DNA from: Rhizobium sp. NFR03
GTDB taxonomy: Bacteria > Pseudomonadota > Alphaproteobacteria > Rhizobiales > Rhizobiaceae
Direction of reading: 5' to 3'
DNA length: 64,000 bases
Assembly (NCBI RefSeq): GCF_900111275.1
Contig: NZ_FOGR01000001.1
Coordinates: 372,001-436,000 of the forward strand
How positions within the stretch are numbered: position 1 is the stretch's first letter; each line of letters opens with the position of its first letter. Of this stretch, positions 47,693 through 57,201 are shown in pieces. Position numbers and translations under genes: made by a program. Under the pieces are notes generated by a model. That model did no database searches, had not been told where the DNA came from, and saw nothing but the letters and a program-made list of their open reading frames with translations.

Positions 47693-49099
47693 TCACGTAA
47701 AAATCTTACCCGGATTGAAGATTCCCTGCGGGTCTATAGCCCGCTTGACCTGACGCATCAGGTCCAGCGCATCGCCGAGCTCCGCCTCCAGAAACGGCAC
47801 CTTGCCCTGCCCGATACCATGCTCGCCCGTACACGTTCCGTCCATGGCCAGCGCCCGCGCATTCAGCCGCTCCACGAACGCCTCTGCCCGATCGACATAG
47901 GCCGGATCCTTGTCGTCGAACAGGAGGCCGACATGAAAGTTCCCGTCGCCGGCATGGCCGACGATGGGCGCGATCAGGTCGTTCGCGGCGATATCCTCGC
48001 GCGTCGCCTCGACGCATTCCGCCAGGCGCGAAATCGGCACGCAGACGTCTGTGGACAACATCGCGAAGTCCGGCCGCAACGCCTTCTGCGCCCAGTAGGC
48101 GTTGTGACGCGCCTTCCAGAGCACGGCTCGCTCATCGGCATTCGATGTCCAGCTGAAGTTACCGCCGCCGAACGCCTCGACGATCTCGGCAAAGGCGGTG
48201 GATTGCATCTTTACGCTTTCCGCGCTTCCATGGAACTCGACAAAGAGCGTCGGCATTTCCGGCAGGTGGAGACCGGAATAGGCATTGCTCGCCTTCACCT
48301 GCGTTTCATCCAGAAGCTCGATCCGCGCGACAGGAATACCGGACTGGATGGTGAGAATGACCGCGTTGCAGGCGGAACCGACATCCGGGAAGGAGCAGAC
48401 GCCACCTGCGATCGTTTCGGGAATACCGTGCAGCCGCAAGGTAACCGAGGTCAGCACGCCGAGCGTTCCCTCGGCCCCAACGAACAGCCGCGTAAGATCG
48501 TAGCCTGTCGAGGATTTGCGCGCCCTGCGCGCCGTGCGGATCTCGCGCCCGTCGGCGATCACGGCTGTCACCGCGAGAACGTTTTCCCGCATGGTGCCAT
48601 AGCGCACCGCATTGGTGCCCGAGGCGCGTGTGGATGCCATGCCGCCGATCGATGCATTGGCGCCCGGGTCGATCGGGAAGAAAAGCCCGGTCGCGCGCAA
48701 CTCCCTGTTCAGTTCCTCCCGCGTGATGCCCGGCTCGACCGTGCAATCGAGATCGCTTTCGTTGACGGAGAGGACGCGGTTCATGCGGCTCATGTCGATG
48801 CTGATGCCGCCATGGGGCGCATTGACATGCCCTTCAAGCGACGAACCCGTTCCGAACGGGATCAGAGGGACCCGGTTTTCTGCGGCGACCCCGACAATCG
48901 CCTGAACGTCGGCACTGGTTTCCGGAAACACCACCGCATCCGGCAGCTGTGCCGGGATATATGTGGTCGTGTGCGCATGCTGAGCCCGGATCGCGTGGCC
49001 CGTCTGCAAGTGCTCGCCGAACCGGCCCTTCAGCGCTGCAATCGCCTCGACGATGCCTGTCTCGTTGCGAACGCCCGACCTGATCGCTTTGAGAGCCAT
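47693..49099 (-). CDS. FAD-linked D-lactate/glycolate-type dehydrogenase
   Basis: 468 residues from the ATG at 49099; GGAGG stands 9 nt before it, which decides against upstream ATGs at 49120 and 49108. The PCMH FAD domain has VVFPETSADVQAIVGVAAENRVPLIPFGTGSSLEGHV in outline and GANASIGGMASTRASGTNAVRYGTM. The C-terminal half has IVGHAGDGNFHVGLLFD and TCTGEHGIGQGK with the flavin-site His. It oxidises D-lactate, glycolate or another 2-hydroxy acid, delivering electrons to cytochrome or quinone. Exact substrate not determinable. Confidence 0.92.
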   Translation of the reverse strand: MALKAIRSGVRNETGIVEAIAALKGRFGEHLQTGHAIRAQHAHTTTYIPAQLPDAVVFPETSADVQAIVGVAAENRVPLIPFGTGSSLEGHVNAPHGGISIDMSRMNRVLSVNESDLDCTVEPGITREELNRELRATGLFFPIDPGANASIGGMASTRASGTNAVRYGTMRENVLAVTAVIADGREIRTARRARKSSTGYDLTRLFVGAEGTLGVLTSVTLRLHGIPETIAGGVCSFPDVGSACNAVILTIQSGIPVARIELLDETQVKASNAYSGLHLPEMPTLFVEFHGSAESVKMQSTAFAEIVEAFGGGNFSWTSNADERAVLWKARHNAYWAQKALRPDFAMLSTDVCVPISRLAECVEATREDIAANDLIAPIVGHAGDGNFHVGLLFDDKDPAYVDRAEAFVERLNARALAMDGTCTGEHGIGQGKVPFLEAELGDALDLMRQVKRAIDPQGIFNPGKIFT

Positions 49100-49287
49100 C
49101 GACCGCATCCTCCACCGCATGCTCTTGTCTGCGGTCCTGCTGAAATATCAATGCCCTACTGTAGAATCCGGAATCACTTTGTCCAGCACCTCCTTCGTCG
49201 CACGAGCATCACGCCGCATTTCGGAAGCGCGTGGCACGCAAGCGCCACAGGTGCGTCGATTCGGAACAAGATATTGCGCGCACGATC

Positions 49288-52200
49288 CTATTCCGCCGCG
49301 CGCAGCGTCTCCTGCGGCTCGACCTCCTGAATGCCGTAAGCCGCATCGAGCTCGCGCTGAAGCCGCCTCTCCTCATCGACCTGCGGCTTGGAAAATCGTG
49401 CGATAGCGAGATAGGCGACCGGCGTGAGGTAGAGCGTGACGACCGTCGCAAGCCCGAGGCCACCGACGAGCACCCAGCCGAGCGCGACGCGCGCCTCCGC
49501 GCCAGCGCCGCTGGCAAGCACGAGCGGCACGGCGCCGACAATGGTCGCGATCATCGTCATCATCACGGGACGAAGCCGTATGTTCGAAGCATTCTCGATC
49601 GCCTCGCGCAGCCCCTGCCCGCGATCTCGCAGCTGATTGGCGAACTCGACGATCAGGATGCCGTTCTTCGCCATGATGCCGACCAGCAGAACCAGCCCGA
49701 TCTGGCTGTAGATGTTCAGCGTGTTGCCCGTGAGGATCATCGCAAACACGGCGCAGGCGAGCCCCAGAGGCACCGTGGACATGATGACGAGGCCGCTGAT
49801 CAGGCTTTCGAACTGGGCGGCCAGCACGAGGAAGATGATGACGATGGCAAAGCCGAAGGTGACGAACAGCGCGCCCGAGTTCTCGTTGAGGGTCGCGGCT
49901 TCCGCCAGCGGCACCACGCGGGAGCCGGCCGGGAGCAGCGGCTTGGCCACCTGCTCGGCATAGGCAAGCGCCTCGCCAAGGCCGATGCCGGGCGCAAGCC
50001 CCGCAGAGAGAGACACGGCGCGTAGCTGCGATTCGCGCGAAAGCTGCGGTGCGACCGCCTGCTCCTTGACGCTGGCGATGGACGACATCGGCACGATCTT
50101 GCCATCGGCCGTCTTGAGGAACAGGTTTTGCAGGTCGGTCGGATCGTTGACCGGATTGGTGGTCGAGAGCAGCTTTACCGGATAGGCCTCGCCTTCGACA
50201 TAAACGTCGATGACGCTGTTGCCGTCGAGCATGGCCTGAAGCGCCGCCGACAAGCCGTTGATATCGATGCCGAGGTCGGAAGCCCGCTCCCGGTCGATGG
50301 TCACGGACAGCTGCGCCTGGTTCGCCTCGTAGTTCAGGCGGACGTTTTCAAAGCGGCCGCTATCCTCCATCTGCCGCACCAGCTTGGCGGCGGCATCGCC
50401 GAGCGCGGTATAATCATTGCCGACCAGCGCCAGTTGCAGACCGTTGCCGGCGCCGCGAATGCCAAGGCTGTTTGGCTGGACCGGAAACACGCGGATCGAC
50501 GGAATCTCGGCTGACAGGCGCGAGATCTCGCGCGAAATCTGCTGCTGCGTCCGCTCGCGATCACCCCAGGGCGACAGCGATATCACCATGAAGCCGTTAT
50601 TCACCGAACCACCCTGCCCCGAGATGGAATAGACATTGGCGATCTCGCCGGCCTTCACCATCGGCTGCAAGGCATCCTCCACCCGGCGCATCTGCGCCTG
50701 CGTGTAATCGAGCGAGACACCCTGCGGCGCCTGCATCCGCAGGAGGATGCGCGCCCGGTCCTCCGTCGGCGTGAGTTCGGACGGGAGCGTCGTGAACGCG
50801 ATGCCGCCGGCAATGACGACCATGACGGCGACAAGAAACACGACGAGCGGCGAATCGAGACAGGCCTTCAGCGAGCGACGATATCCCCGCGCGAACATGC
50901 CGCCGAGACGGCCCAGGAAACCGCTATGGCCATGCCCGTCATGCTGCGCCTTCAGCATCCGCGATGCGAGCATGGGGCAGAACGTCAGCGCGACGAAGGC
51001 GGAGAGAATGATGGCGAAGGCTAGAACGAAACCGAACTCGCGGAAGAGACCACCCGTCTGCCCCGGCAGGAAGGACAGCGGAATGAAGACGGCCGCAAGC
51101 GTCGCCGTCGTCGCGATGACCGCGAAGAAGACTTCCAGAGTCCCGAGAACGGCGGCCGCCCGCGGCCCCATTCCCTCGCTTCGCCGTCGCACGATGTTCT
51201 CCAGCACGACGATCGCATCATCCACAACAAGGCCGGTGGCCAGCACGATCGCGAGCAGGGTGAGAATATTGATAGAGAAGCCGGCCATATAAATGGCGGC
51301 GCAGGTGCCGATCAGCGCGATCGGCATGGTGAGCACGGGAATGAGCGTCGCCCGCCAGTCGAGCAGGAACATGTAGATGACAACCGTCACGATGATGACG
51401 GAGGCGACGAGCGCGATTTCCACCTCGTGGATGGCGCCCTGAATGAAGACGGCATCGTCACTGGTAATGGTGAGTTCGGTGCCCGGCGGCAGGATCTTGC
51501 CGATCTCGGCCACTGTCGTCTTCACGCCATTCGATATGTCCAGCGTGTTCGACTGCGCCTGCCGGATGATGCCGAGGCCGATCCCCTGCTTGCCGCCCGA
51601 GCGGAGCGACGATGTCCCGATATCGGGGCCCATCGTCACCGTCGCAACATCGCCGAGGCGCACATTCGACCCGAGAATCACCTTCTCGAACTGCTCCGGC
51701 GTCTGCAGGTCGGCGGTCGCGCGGACGGAGAGATCCTGATTGGCGCTGGTGAGCGACCCCGCGGGAACGTCGAGCGAAGCGGTGGCCAGCGCCGAGCGCA
51801 GGTTGGCCACGTTGAGGCCGCGCGCTGCAAGCTTTCCCTGATTGACGTCGATGCGGAAGATCTTCTCCTGATCGCCGTTCAGCTGAACATCGGCCACACC
51901 TTCTACGGAGGCGAGCCGGTCGGTCACCTCGTTTTCGGCCAGCAGCGTCAGGTCCTCCATTGACAGCGTGTCGGAGGTGAGCGCGAGGCGAAGGATCGGC
52001 TGGCTGTCCGCGTCGGCCTTCACGATCTGCGGCGCGTCGGCGCCGTCCGGAAGGTCGTTCGTCACGCGACCGAGCGCGTCGCGCACATCGTTGGACGCCT
52101 GGCCGATATCGGTCGTGTCGCTAAACTGAAGTGTAACCCGGCTCTGCGCATATTGCGAGGTGGACGAGATGTCCTTGATGCCCTGCACGCGCGACACAGC

Positions 52201-52443
52201 GCCTTCGATGACGGAGGTCAGCTCCCGGTCGACCGTTTCGGGCGCGGCACCTTCAAAGCGCGTATTGACGGACACGACCGGCTGGTCGACTTCCGGCAGT
52301 TCGCGGATCTCGACGCCGTTCAACGCTGCTAGGCCGGCGACGATGATCAGCGTATTGACCACAAGCGCGAAGATCGGTCGCCGGATGAAAAGGGCGGTAA
52401 AGCCCGCAGAGCCACCCGCGCCTGTCTCGTGAGCGCCGCTCAT
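49288..52443 (-). CDS. RND efflux transporter permease (HAE-type)
   Basis: 1051 residues from the ATG at 52443. Twelve membrane helices and two large periplasmic loops are expected. It opens SAGFTALFIRRPIFALVVNTLIIVAGLAALNGVEIRELPEVDQPVVSVNTRFEGAAPETV in outline. The proton relay pair is in LVVDDAIVVLEN, and GQTGGLFREFGF and GNTLNIYSQIGLVLLVGIMAKNGILIVEFAN complete the signature. It exports drugs or other amphiphiles by proton exchange. Its start overlaps the stop of the periplasmic adaptor gene (ATGA). No outer membrane channel gene is present, so it must share a TolC-like one. Confidence 0.95.
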   Translation of the reverse strand: MSGAHETGAGGSAGFTALFIRRPIFALVVNTLIIVAGLAALNGVEIRELPEVDQPVVSVNTRFEGAAPETVDRELTSVIEGAVSRVQGIKDISSTSQYAQSRVTLQFSDTTDIGQASNDVRDALGRVTNDLPDGADAPQIVKADADSQPILRLALTSDTLSMEDLTLLAENEVTDRLASVEGVADVQLNGDQEKIFRIDVNQGKLAARGLNVANLRSALATASLDVPAGSLTSANQDLSVRATADLQTPEQFEKVILGSNVRLGDVATVTMGPDIGTSSLRSGGKQGIGLGIIRQAQSNTLDISNGVKTTVAEIGKILPPGTELTITSDDAVFIQGAIHEVEIALVASVIIVTVVIYMFLLDWRATLIPVLTMPIALIGTCAAIYMAGFSINILTLLAIVLATGLVVDDAIVVLENIVRRRSEGMGPRAAAVLGTLEVFFAVIATTATLAAVFIPLSFLPGQTGGLFREFGFVLAFAIILSAFVALTFCPMLASRMLKAQHDGHGHSGFLGRLGGMFARGYRRSLKACLDSPLVVFLVAVMVVIAGGIAFTTLPSELTPTEDRARILLRMQAPQGVSLDYTQAQMRRVEDALQPMVKAGEIANVYSISGQGGSVNNGFMVISLSPWGDRERTQQQISREISRLSAEIPSIRVFPVQPNSLGIRGAGNGLQLALVGNDYTALGDAAAKLVRQMEDSGRFENVRLNYEANQAQLSVTIDRERASDLGIDINGLSAALQAMLDGNSVIDVYVEGEAYPVKLLSTTNPVNDPTDLQNLFLKTADGKIVPMSSIASVKEQAVAPQLSRESQLRAVSLSAGLAPGIGLGEALAYAEQVAKPLLPAGSRVVPLAEAATLNENSGALFVTFGFAIVIIFLVLAAQFESLISGLVIMSTVPLGLACAVFAMILTGNTLNIYSQIGLVLLVGIMAKNGILIVEFANQLRDRGQGLREAIENASNIRLRPVMMTMIATIVGAVPLVLASGAGAEARVALGWVLVGGLGLATVVTLYLTPVAYLAIARFSKPQVDEERRLQRELDAAYGIQEVEPQETLRAAE

Positions 52444-53660
52444 CGCGCCGCCTCCGCCGTCGTCACAGGTTGTGCGCTCGAAACCTTCTGGTCGGCTGCC
52501 TGCCCGCCGCGCGCCGGCGCATTGGCGACCTTCACCTCGCCGCCGTCCCTCAGCCGCTGTACGCCTTCCGTCGCGACCATGTCGCCCTTCTCGAGCTTGG
52601 CATCCACCAGCACCTTGTCCGAGTTGCGCTGGATGATCGTCACCGGAACGCGCTCGGCCTTGCTGTCCACCACACGCCAGACATAGGAGCCATCCGCGCT
52701 CCACTGCACCGCGAGCGGATTGACGGTGGGATAGCTGTCACCGGGGAAGCGGACGCTGACAGAGAAGGACATGCCGGCCCTCAGACTGTCGTCCGGATTT
52801 TCGAGGCGCGCTCGCACACGAAGCGTCCGGCTCGCCTGGTCGATCCGGTTGTCGATGGCGTGTATCGCCCCGGTGAGCTGGCGCGTCACCTGCGCGACCG
52901 CAACGGCGGAGACCTCCTGGCCGACCTTGATGTTGTTTGCGAACCGTTCGGGAACCCAGAAATCGACGAGGATCTGGGACCGGTCATCCACGACGGCAAT
53001 CGGCGTTGATGTGGTCACGTAATCGCCGGGGTTGACGGTGATGATGCCGACGATGCCCTTGGAGGGAGCGACGATGTCGCGCCGCGTGAGATCGAGCTCA
53101 GCTGTCTTCAGCGCGAGTTCCGCCGCTTGTTCGGCAAACTCCGCTTCCCGCAGCGTCGCGATCGAAACCGCATTGCCGAGGCGGCGGTTACGCTCCACCT
53201 TGTCGCGTGCGGCATCCAGCTGCACCTTGGCCTGCGCAACGGCCAGCACCTGCTCGTCGCGGTCGAGCTTGGCGATCACCTGTCCCTGTTCGATGCGCTC
53301 ACCGGATTTCACCAACACCTCCGTCAGGTTACCGGTCGAAAGCGGGGTCACGGTCACGGACAGGATAGCCTCGCCATTGCCGATCGCGTTCAGCCGATCG
53401 TTGACAAGCGCCGTTCCCGCAGCCTCCGTCACGACAAGCGGTGTCTGATTGCCACTACCTGCACGCTGGGCTCCCGCCTGCCCGGCTTTTTCCCGCCCCT
53501 TCTCGCCCGGCGCAGCCGATGGCGCGACCAGTGCGACCACGCTCCCGGGCACACCGACCGACACGAGCAACGGGCCGGCGGACGGGACAAAACGCACCCA
53601 TGCGGCAAGGCCGACAAGGAGAATGACGAGGCTGAGGACCAGCTGTTTCCAGATCTGCAT
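52440..53660 (-). CDS. RND efflux periplasmic adaptor (MFP)
   Basis: 406 residues from the ATG at 53660 (GGAGA 6 nt upstream); the frame open to 53915 is spurious. One N-terminal helix (LVLSLVILLVGLAAWVRF) anchors it. A barrel-sandwich half (LSVTVTPLSTGNLTEVLVKSGERIEQGQVIAKLD), a hairpin (VAQAKVQLDAARDKVERNRRL) and the closing half (RRDIVAPSKGIVGIITVNPGDYV) follow, with a beta-barrel end. It links the RND pump to the outer-membrane channel. It lies just upstream of the permease gene. A dyad in the upstream spacer may control the pair. Confidence 0.94.
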   Translation of the reverse strand: MQIWKQLVLSLVILLVGLAAWVRFVPSAGPLLVSVGVPGSVVALVAPSAAPGEKGREKAGQAGAQRAGSGNQTPLVVTEAAGTALVNDRLNAIGNGEAILSVTVTPLSTGNLTEVLVKSGERIEQGQVIAKLDRDEQVLAVAQAKVQLDAARDKVERNRRLGNAVSIATLREAEFAEQAAELALKTAELDLTRRDIVAPSKGIVGIITVNPGDYVTTSTPIAVVDDRSQILVDFWVPERFANNIKVGQEVSAVAVAQVTRQLTGAIHAIDNRIDQASRTLRVRARLENPDDSLRAGMSFSVSVRFPGDSYPTVNPLAVQWSADGSYVWRVVDSKAERVPVTIIQRNSDKVLVDAKLEKGDMVATEGVQRLRDGGEVKVANAPARGGQAADQKVSSAQPVTTAEAAR

Positions 53661-53769
53661 GCAGGTCTCCGAAGTCGGCATTCCCGGACAGGGTGATTGA
53701 GATAATCGGAATGCGGCGGTTTGTCCCAAAGTACCGGGCAGCGCGCATGTCACGCAATCCCGCATGCTT

Positions 53770-53791
53770 ATCATTACGCAATTGTAATGAT
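53770..53791. promoter_or_regulatory. ATCATTAC-N6-GTAATGAT operator-like dyad
   Basis: An exact 8-bp inverted repeat around GCAATT, 110 bp before the efflux adaptor start and 100 bp before uvrD. The shape suits a TetR- or MarR-family repressor of the efflux pair, but no regulator gene is adjacent. Confidence 0.5.
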
Positions 53792-53892
53792 GATGGATTT
53801 CCTTGGTTCCGTCCATCTTCATCCCCAACGGCGCGGAATAAAAGAAGAACGCAATTCTGGCCTTTCGGACCCGAATCACTACATTGAGCCCC

Positions 53893-56436
53893 ATGAGCAA
53901 CGGTTTTGACGACATTCCCTTCTTCGACGAAGAACCAGCACGCGCGCCCGCAAGAGGCGAACGTCACGGAGCACCGTCTGCAACGGCACCCGATCGCCGC
54001 CCCGAAGGGACGCCGGGCAACGGCGGACAAGGTCCCTCCGGCCTTGCAGCCCGCGCCATGGCTGCCCGCGACCGTGACCGCGCGCCGGACTATATCTCGG
54101 GCCTGAACCCGGAGCAGCGCCTTGCCGTGGAAACGCTCGATGGTCCCGTCCTCGTGCTGGCCGGCGCCGGCACCGGCAAGACGCGTGTCCTCACCACACG
54201 CATCGCGCATATCATGGCCACAGGCCGTGCCTATCCGAGCCAGATCCTTGCCGTCACCTTTACCAACAAGGCGGCGCGCGAGATGAAGGAGCGTATCGGC
54301 GTCCTCGTCGGAGGCGCGGTCGAGGGCATGCCCTGGCTCGGCACGTTCCACTCCATCGGCGTCAAGCTCTTGCGGCGACATGCCGAACTTGCCGGTATTC
54401 GTTCAGACTTCACCATTCTCGACACCGATGACGTGACCCGCCTGATCAAGCAGATCCTGCAGGCGGAATCCATCGACGACAAGCGCTGGCCCGCCAAACA
54501 GTTCGCACAGTTAATCGACGGGTGGAAGAACAAGGGCCTGACGCCCGCCGATATTCCGGAAGGCGACGCGCGCGCCTTCGGCAACGGCAAGGGACGCGAA
54601 CTTTATGCCGCCTATCAGGCGCGGCTTCGCACGCTGAACGCCTGCGATTTCGGCGATCTGCTGCTGCACCCCATCGCCATCTTCCGCAAGCATCCGGATC
54701 TGCTGCGCGAATATCACGGCCGGTTCCGCTATATCCTCGTGGATGAGTATCAGGATACCAACACTGCCCAGTATATGTGGCTGCGGCTTCTGGCGCAGCG
54801 ACCGAGCCCTGCCAAGGGCGAACCGCGCACGGCCGACAACACGGTCAACATCTGCTGCGTCGGCGATGACGACCAGTCGATCTATGGCTGGCGCGGCGCG
54901 GAGGTGGACAACATCCTGCGCTTCGATAAGGACTTCCCCGGCGCGACCGTCATCAAGCTGGAGCGCAACTATCGCTCGACCGCGCATATCCTTGCCACTG
55001 CCGGCCATCTGATTGCCCATAACGAAGGACGCCTCGGCAAGACGCTCTTCACCGACCGCCATGACCCTGACGACCAGAAAGTCCAGGTTCACGCGGCTTG
55101 GGACTCGGAAGAGGAAGCCCGCGCCGTCGGCGAGGAGATCGAACAACTCCAGCGCGACAAGCACATGCTGAACGACATGGCGATCCTCGTCCGCGCATCG
55201 TTCCAGATGCGCGAGTTCGAAGATCGTTTCGTCACGCTCGGCCTCAACTATCGCGTCATAGGCGGTCCGCGCTTCTACGAGCGCATGGAAATCCGCGATG
55301 CGATGGCCTACTTCCGGCTGGTCTGCCAGGATGCCGACGACCTCGCTTTCGAGCGCATCGTCAACACGCCAAAGCGCGGCCTTGGCGATACCACCATCCG
55401 CCTGCTGCACGACTATGCCCGCGCCCGCGATATCCCGATGCTGGCCGCAGCTGCCGATATCATCGAAACCGACGAGGTGAAGGCCAAGGCGCGCAAATCG
55501 CTGTTCGACGTGGTGACCATGGTGCGCCGCTGGCAGGCGCTGCTCGAAAACACGCCGCACACCGAGCTTGCCGAAATCATCCTTGAGGAATCCGGCTACA
55601 CCGACATGTGGAAGGTCGACAAGACGGCGGAAGCGCCCGGTCGGCTTGAGAACCTGAAGGAACTCGTGCGCTCGATGGAAGCATTCGAAAGCATGCGCGG
55701 CTTCCTCGAACATGTTTCGCTGGTCATGGATGCCGAGCAGAACGAGAACCTCGACGCCGTCAACATCATGACGCTGCATTCCGCCAAGGGGCTGGAGTTC
55801 GACACGGTCTTTCTTCCCGGCTGGGAGGAAGGCCTGTTTCCGCACCAGCGCTCGCTCGATGAAGGTGGACGCTCGGGGCTGGAGGAAGAGCGGCGCCTTG
55901 CCTATGTCGGCCTGACCCGCGCCAAGCGCCGATGCCACCTCTGGTTCGTCTCGAACCGCCGCATCCATGGCCTCTGGCAATCCACGATTCCCTCGCGCTT
56001 TATCGAAGAGCTTCCCGTCGATCACGTCGAGGTGGCGGAGATGGAGCAGTCCTATGGCGGCTATGGACGGGGCGGCTATGGCCAATCGCGCTTCGACAAG
56101 CAGGAACCGTTCCAGAACACCTATGCGACACCGGGCTGGAAACGCGCGCAGGCCAACAAGACGGACGCGACCCGCGACAACTGGGGCAACCGCTCCGGCG
56201 TCGCCATCGATCGCATCGGCTATGGCGAAAGCGGCCCGAAGGCCCGTACCATCGAGGGTGAGCTTACCGTCCGCTCGACGGTGGAGACACCTTCGAAGTT
56301 CGGCGTCGGCGACCGGGTGTTCCACATCAAGTTCGGAAACGGCAATATCGCGGGTATCGAAGGCAACAAGCTCACCATCGATTTTGACCGCGCAGGACAG
56401 AAACGCGTTCTGGACGGCTTCGTCGAGAAGGTGTGA
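53893..56436 (+). CDS. uvrD: UvrD/PcrA-family ATP-dependent DNA helicase
   Basis: 847 residues from the ATG at 53893 (a TTG nine bases upstream is an alternative). The first 75 are low-complexity. Helicase motifs: LNPEQRLAVETLDGPVLVLAGAGTGKTRVL in outline (Q and Walker A), VTFTNKAAREMKER (Ia), ILVDEYQDTN (II), GDDDQSIYGWRGA (III), LERNYRS (IV), NIMTLHSAKGLEFDTVFLPG (V) and RLAYVGLTRAKRR (VI). The end (GVGDRVFHIKFGNG) is the Tudor-like RNA polymerase-binding domain of UvrD/PcrA. It unwinds DNA 3'-5' in excision and mismatch repair. Confidence 0.96.
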   Translation: MSNGFDDIPFFDEEPARAPARGERHGAPSATAPDRRPEGTPGNGGQGPSGLAARAMAARDRDRAPDYISGLNPEQRLAVETLDGPVLVLAGAGTGKTRVLTTRIAHIMATGRAYPSQILAVTFTNKAAREMKERIGVLVGGAVEGMPWLGTFHSIGVKLLRRHAELAGIRSDFTILDTDDVTRLIKQILQAESIDDKRWPAKQFAQLIDGWKNKGLTPADIPEGDARAFGNGKGRELYAAYQARLRTLNACDFGDLLLHPIAIFRKHPDLLREYHGRFRYILVDEYQDTNTAQYMWLRLLAQRPSPAKGEPRTADNTVNICCVGDDDQSIYGWRGAEVDNILRFDKDFPGATVIKLERNYRSTAHILATAGHLIAHNEGRLGKTLFTDRHDPDDQKVQVHAAWDSEEEARAVGEEIEQLQRDKHMLNDMAILVRASFQMREFEDRFVTLGLNYRVIGGPRFYERMEIRDAMAYFRLVCQDADDLAFERIVNTPKRGLGDTTIRLLHDYARARDIPMLAAAADIIETDEVKAKARKSLFDVVTMVRRWQALLENTPHTELAEIILEESGYTDMWKVDKTAEAPGRLENLKELVRSMEAFESMRGFLEHVSLVMDAEQNENLDAVNIMTLHSAKGLEFDTVFLPGWEEGLFPHQRSLDEGGRSGLEEERRLAYVGLTRAKRRCHLWFVSNRRIHGLWQSTIPSRFIEELPVDHVEVAEMEQSYGGYGRGGYGQSRFDKQEPFQNTYATPGWKRAQANKTDATRDNWGNRSGVAIDRIGYGESGPKARTIEGELTVRSTVETPSKFGVGDRVFHIKFGNGNIAGIEGNKLTIDFDRAGQKRVLDGFVEKV

Positions 56437-56440
56437 GATC

Positions 56441-57130
56441 CTAGCGCTTGACCGCCAGCCAGATCACATGGCGTGCGCCGCCGCGCTTGCCGTTTGCCCG
56501 CGTTGAAACCGCTTCCGCCTCGAACCCTGCGTCTTTCAGCCGGCGTGTGAAACGCGGATCCGGCCCTGAGGACCAGACGGCCAGCACACCGCCCGGGCGA
56601 AGCGCTGTTTGCGCAGCGAGCAGCCCCTGATGGTCGTAGAGGCGATCGTTCGAAGCACGGGTCAGTCCGTCGGGGCCGTTATCCACATCGAGCAGGATTG
56701 CATCATAGGCAGAACGCGCGGCCGCAATGCATGCGCCCACGTCGCCGTCGTAGATCGTGACCCTGTTATCGTCGAGACAACCCTTGAACACGCTGGCCAT
56801 CGGGCCTCGTGCCCATCGCACGACGGCCGGAACGAGTTCGGCGACCGTTACCGCAGCGTCTTCCGGCAGGATCGCAAGCGCGGCGCGGAGCGTGAACCCC
56901 ATTCCGAGCCCGCCGATGAGAAAGGACGGTCGGGGACGATCGCCGATCCTCTCGCGTGCGAGGGACGCCAACGCCTCCTCGGAGCCGCTGAGACGGCTGT
57001 TCATCAGCTCATTATTGCCGAGCATGATCGAAAATTCCTGGCCTCGGCTTTTCAGCCGCAACTCGCCCGCATCCCCGGCGGCGGTTGTACCGGGAATCTC
57101 GGCTCTATCGATCTCGATCCAGGGAAGCAT
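56441..57130 (-). CDS. Spermidine-synthase-like SAM-dependent enzyme
   Basis: 229 residues from the ATG at 57130 (MLPWIEIDRAEI); a TTG two codons upstream is possible. The Rossmann core is PSFLIGGLGMGFTLRAAL, AAVTVAELVPAVVRWARG and YDAILLDVDNGPDGLT, the last replacing the usual catalytic Asp region. It lacks the N-terminal beta domain length and the canonical aminopropyl gatekeeping motif, so true spermidine synthase activity is doubtful. It converges with uvrD with 4 bp between stops. Confidence 0.8.
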   Translation of the reverse strand: MLPWIEIDRAEIPGTTAAGDAGELRLKSRGQEFSIMLGNNELMNSRLSGSEEALASLARERIGDRPRPSFLIGGLGMGFTLRAALAILPEDAAVTVAELVPAVVRWARGPMASVFKGCLDDNRVTIYDGDVGACIAAARSAYDAILLDVDNGPDGLTRASNDRLYDHQGLLAAQTALRPGGVLAVWSSGPDPRFTRRLKDAGFEAEAVSTRANGKRGGARHVIWLAVKR

Positions 57131-57201
57131 GGGCAAGGGTCCGGTTGAAAACGGTCTTCCCTACAGCAGATCGAGGCGGACGGGAACCGGGCGCGACCCC
57201 G

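Noticed and set aside
54511-56325. A 604-codon open frame antisense to uvrD, and similar long mirrors at 27162-29033 and 62168-63730
   Set aside because: Each lies wholly opposite a confident gene and reflects third-position GC bias; no family resemblance seen.
56441-57130. Genuine spermidine synthase (speE)
   Set aside because: Rossmann core fits, but the N-terminal domain and catalytic signature are incomplete and no speD-like gene is nearby.
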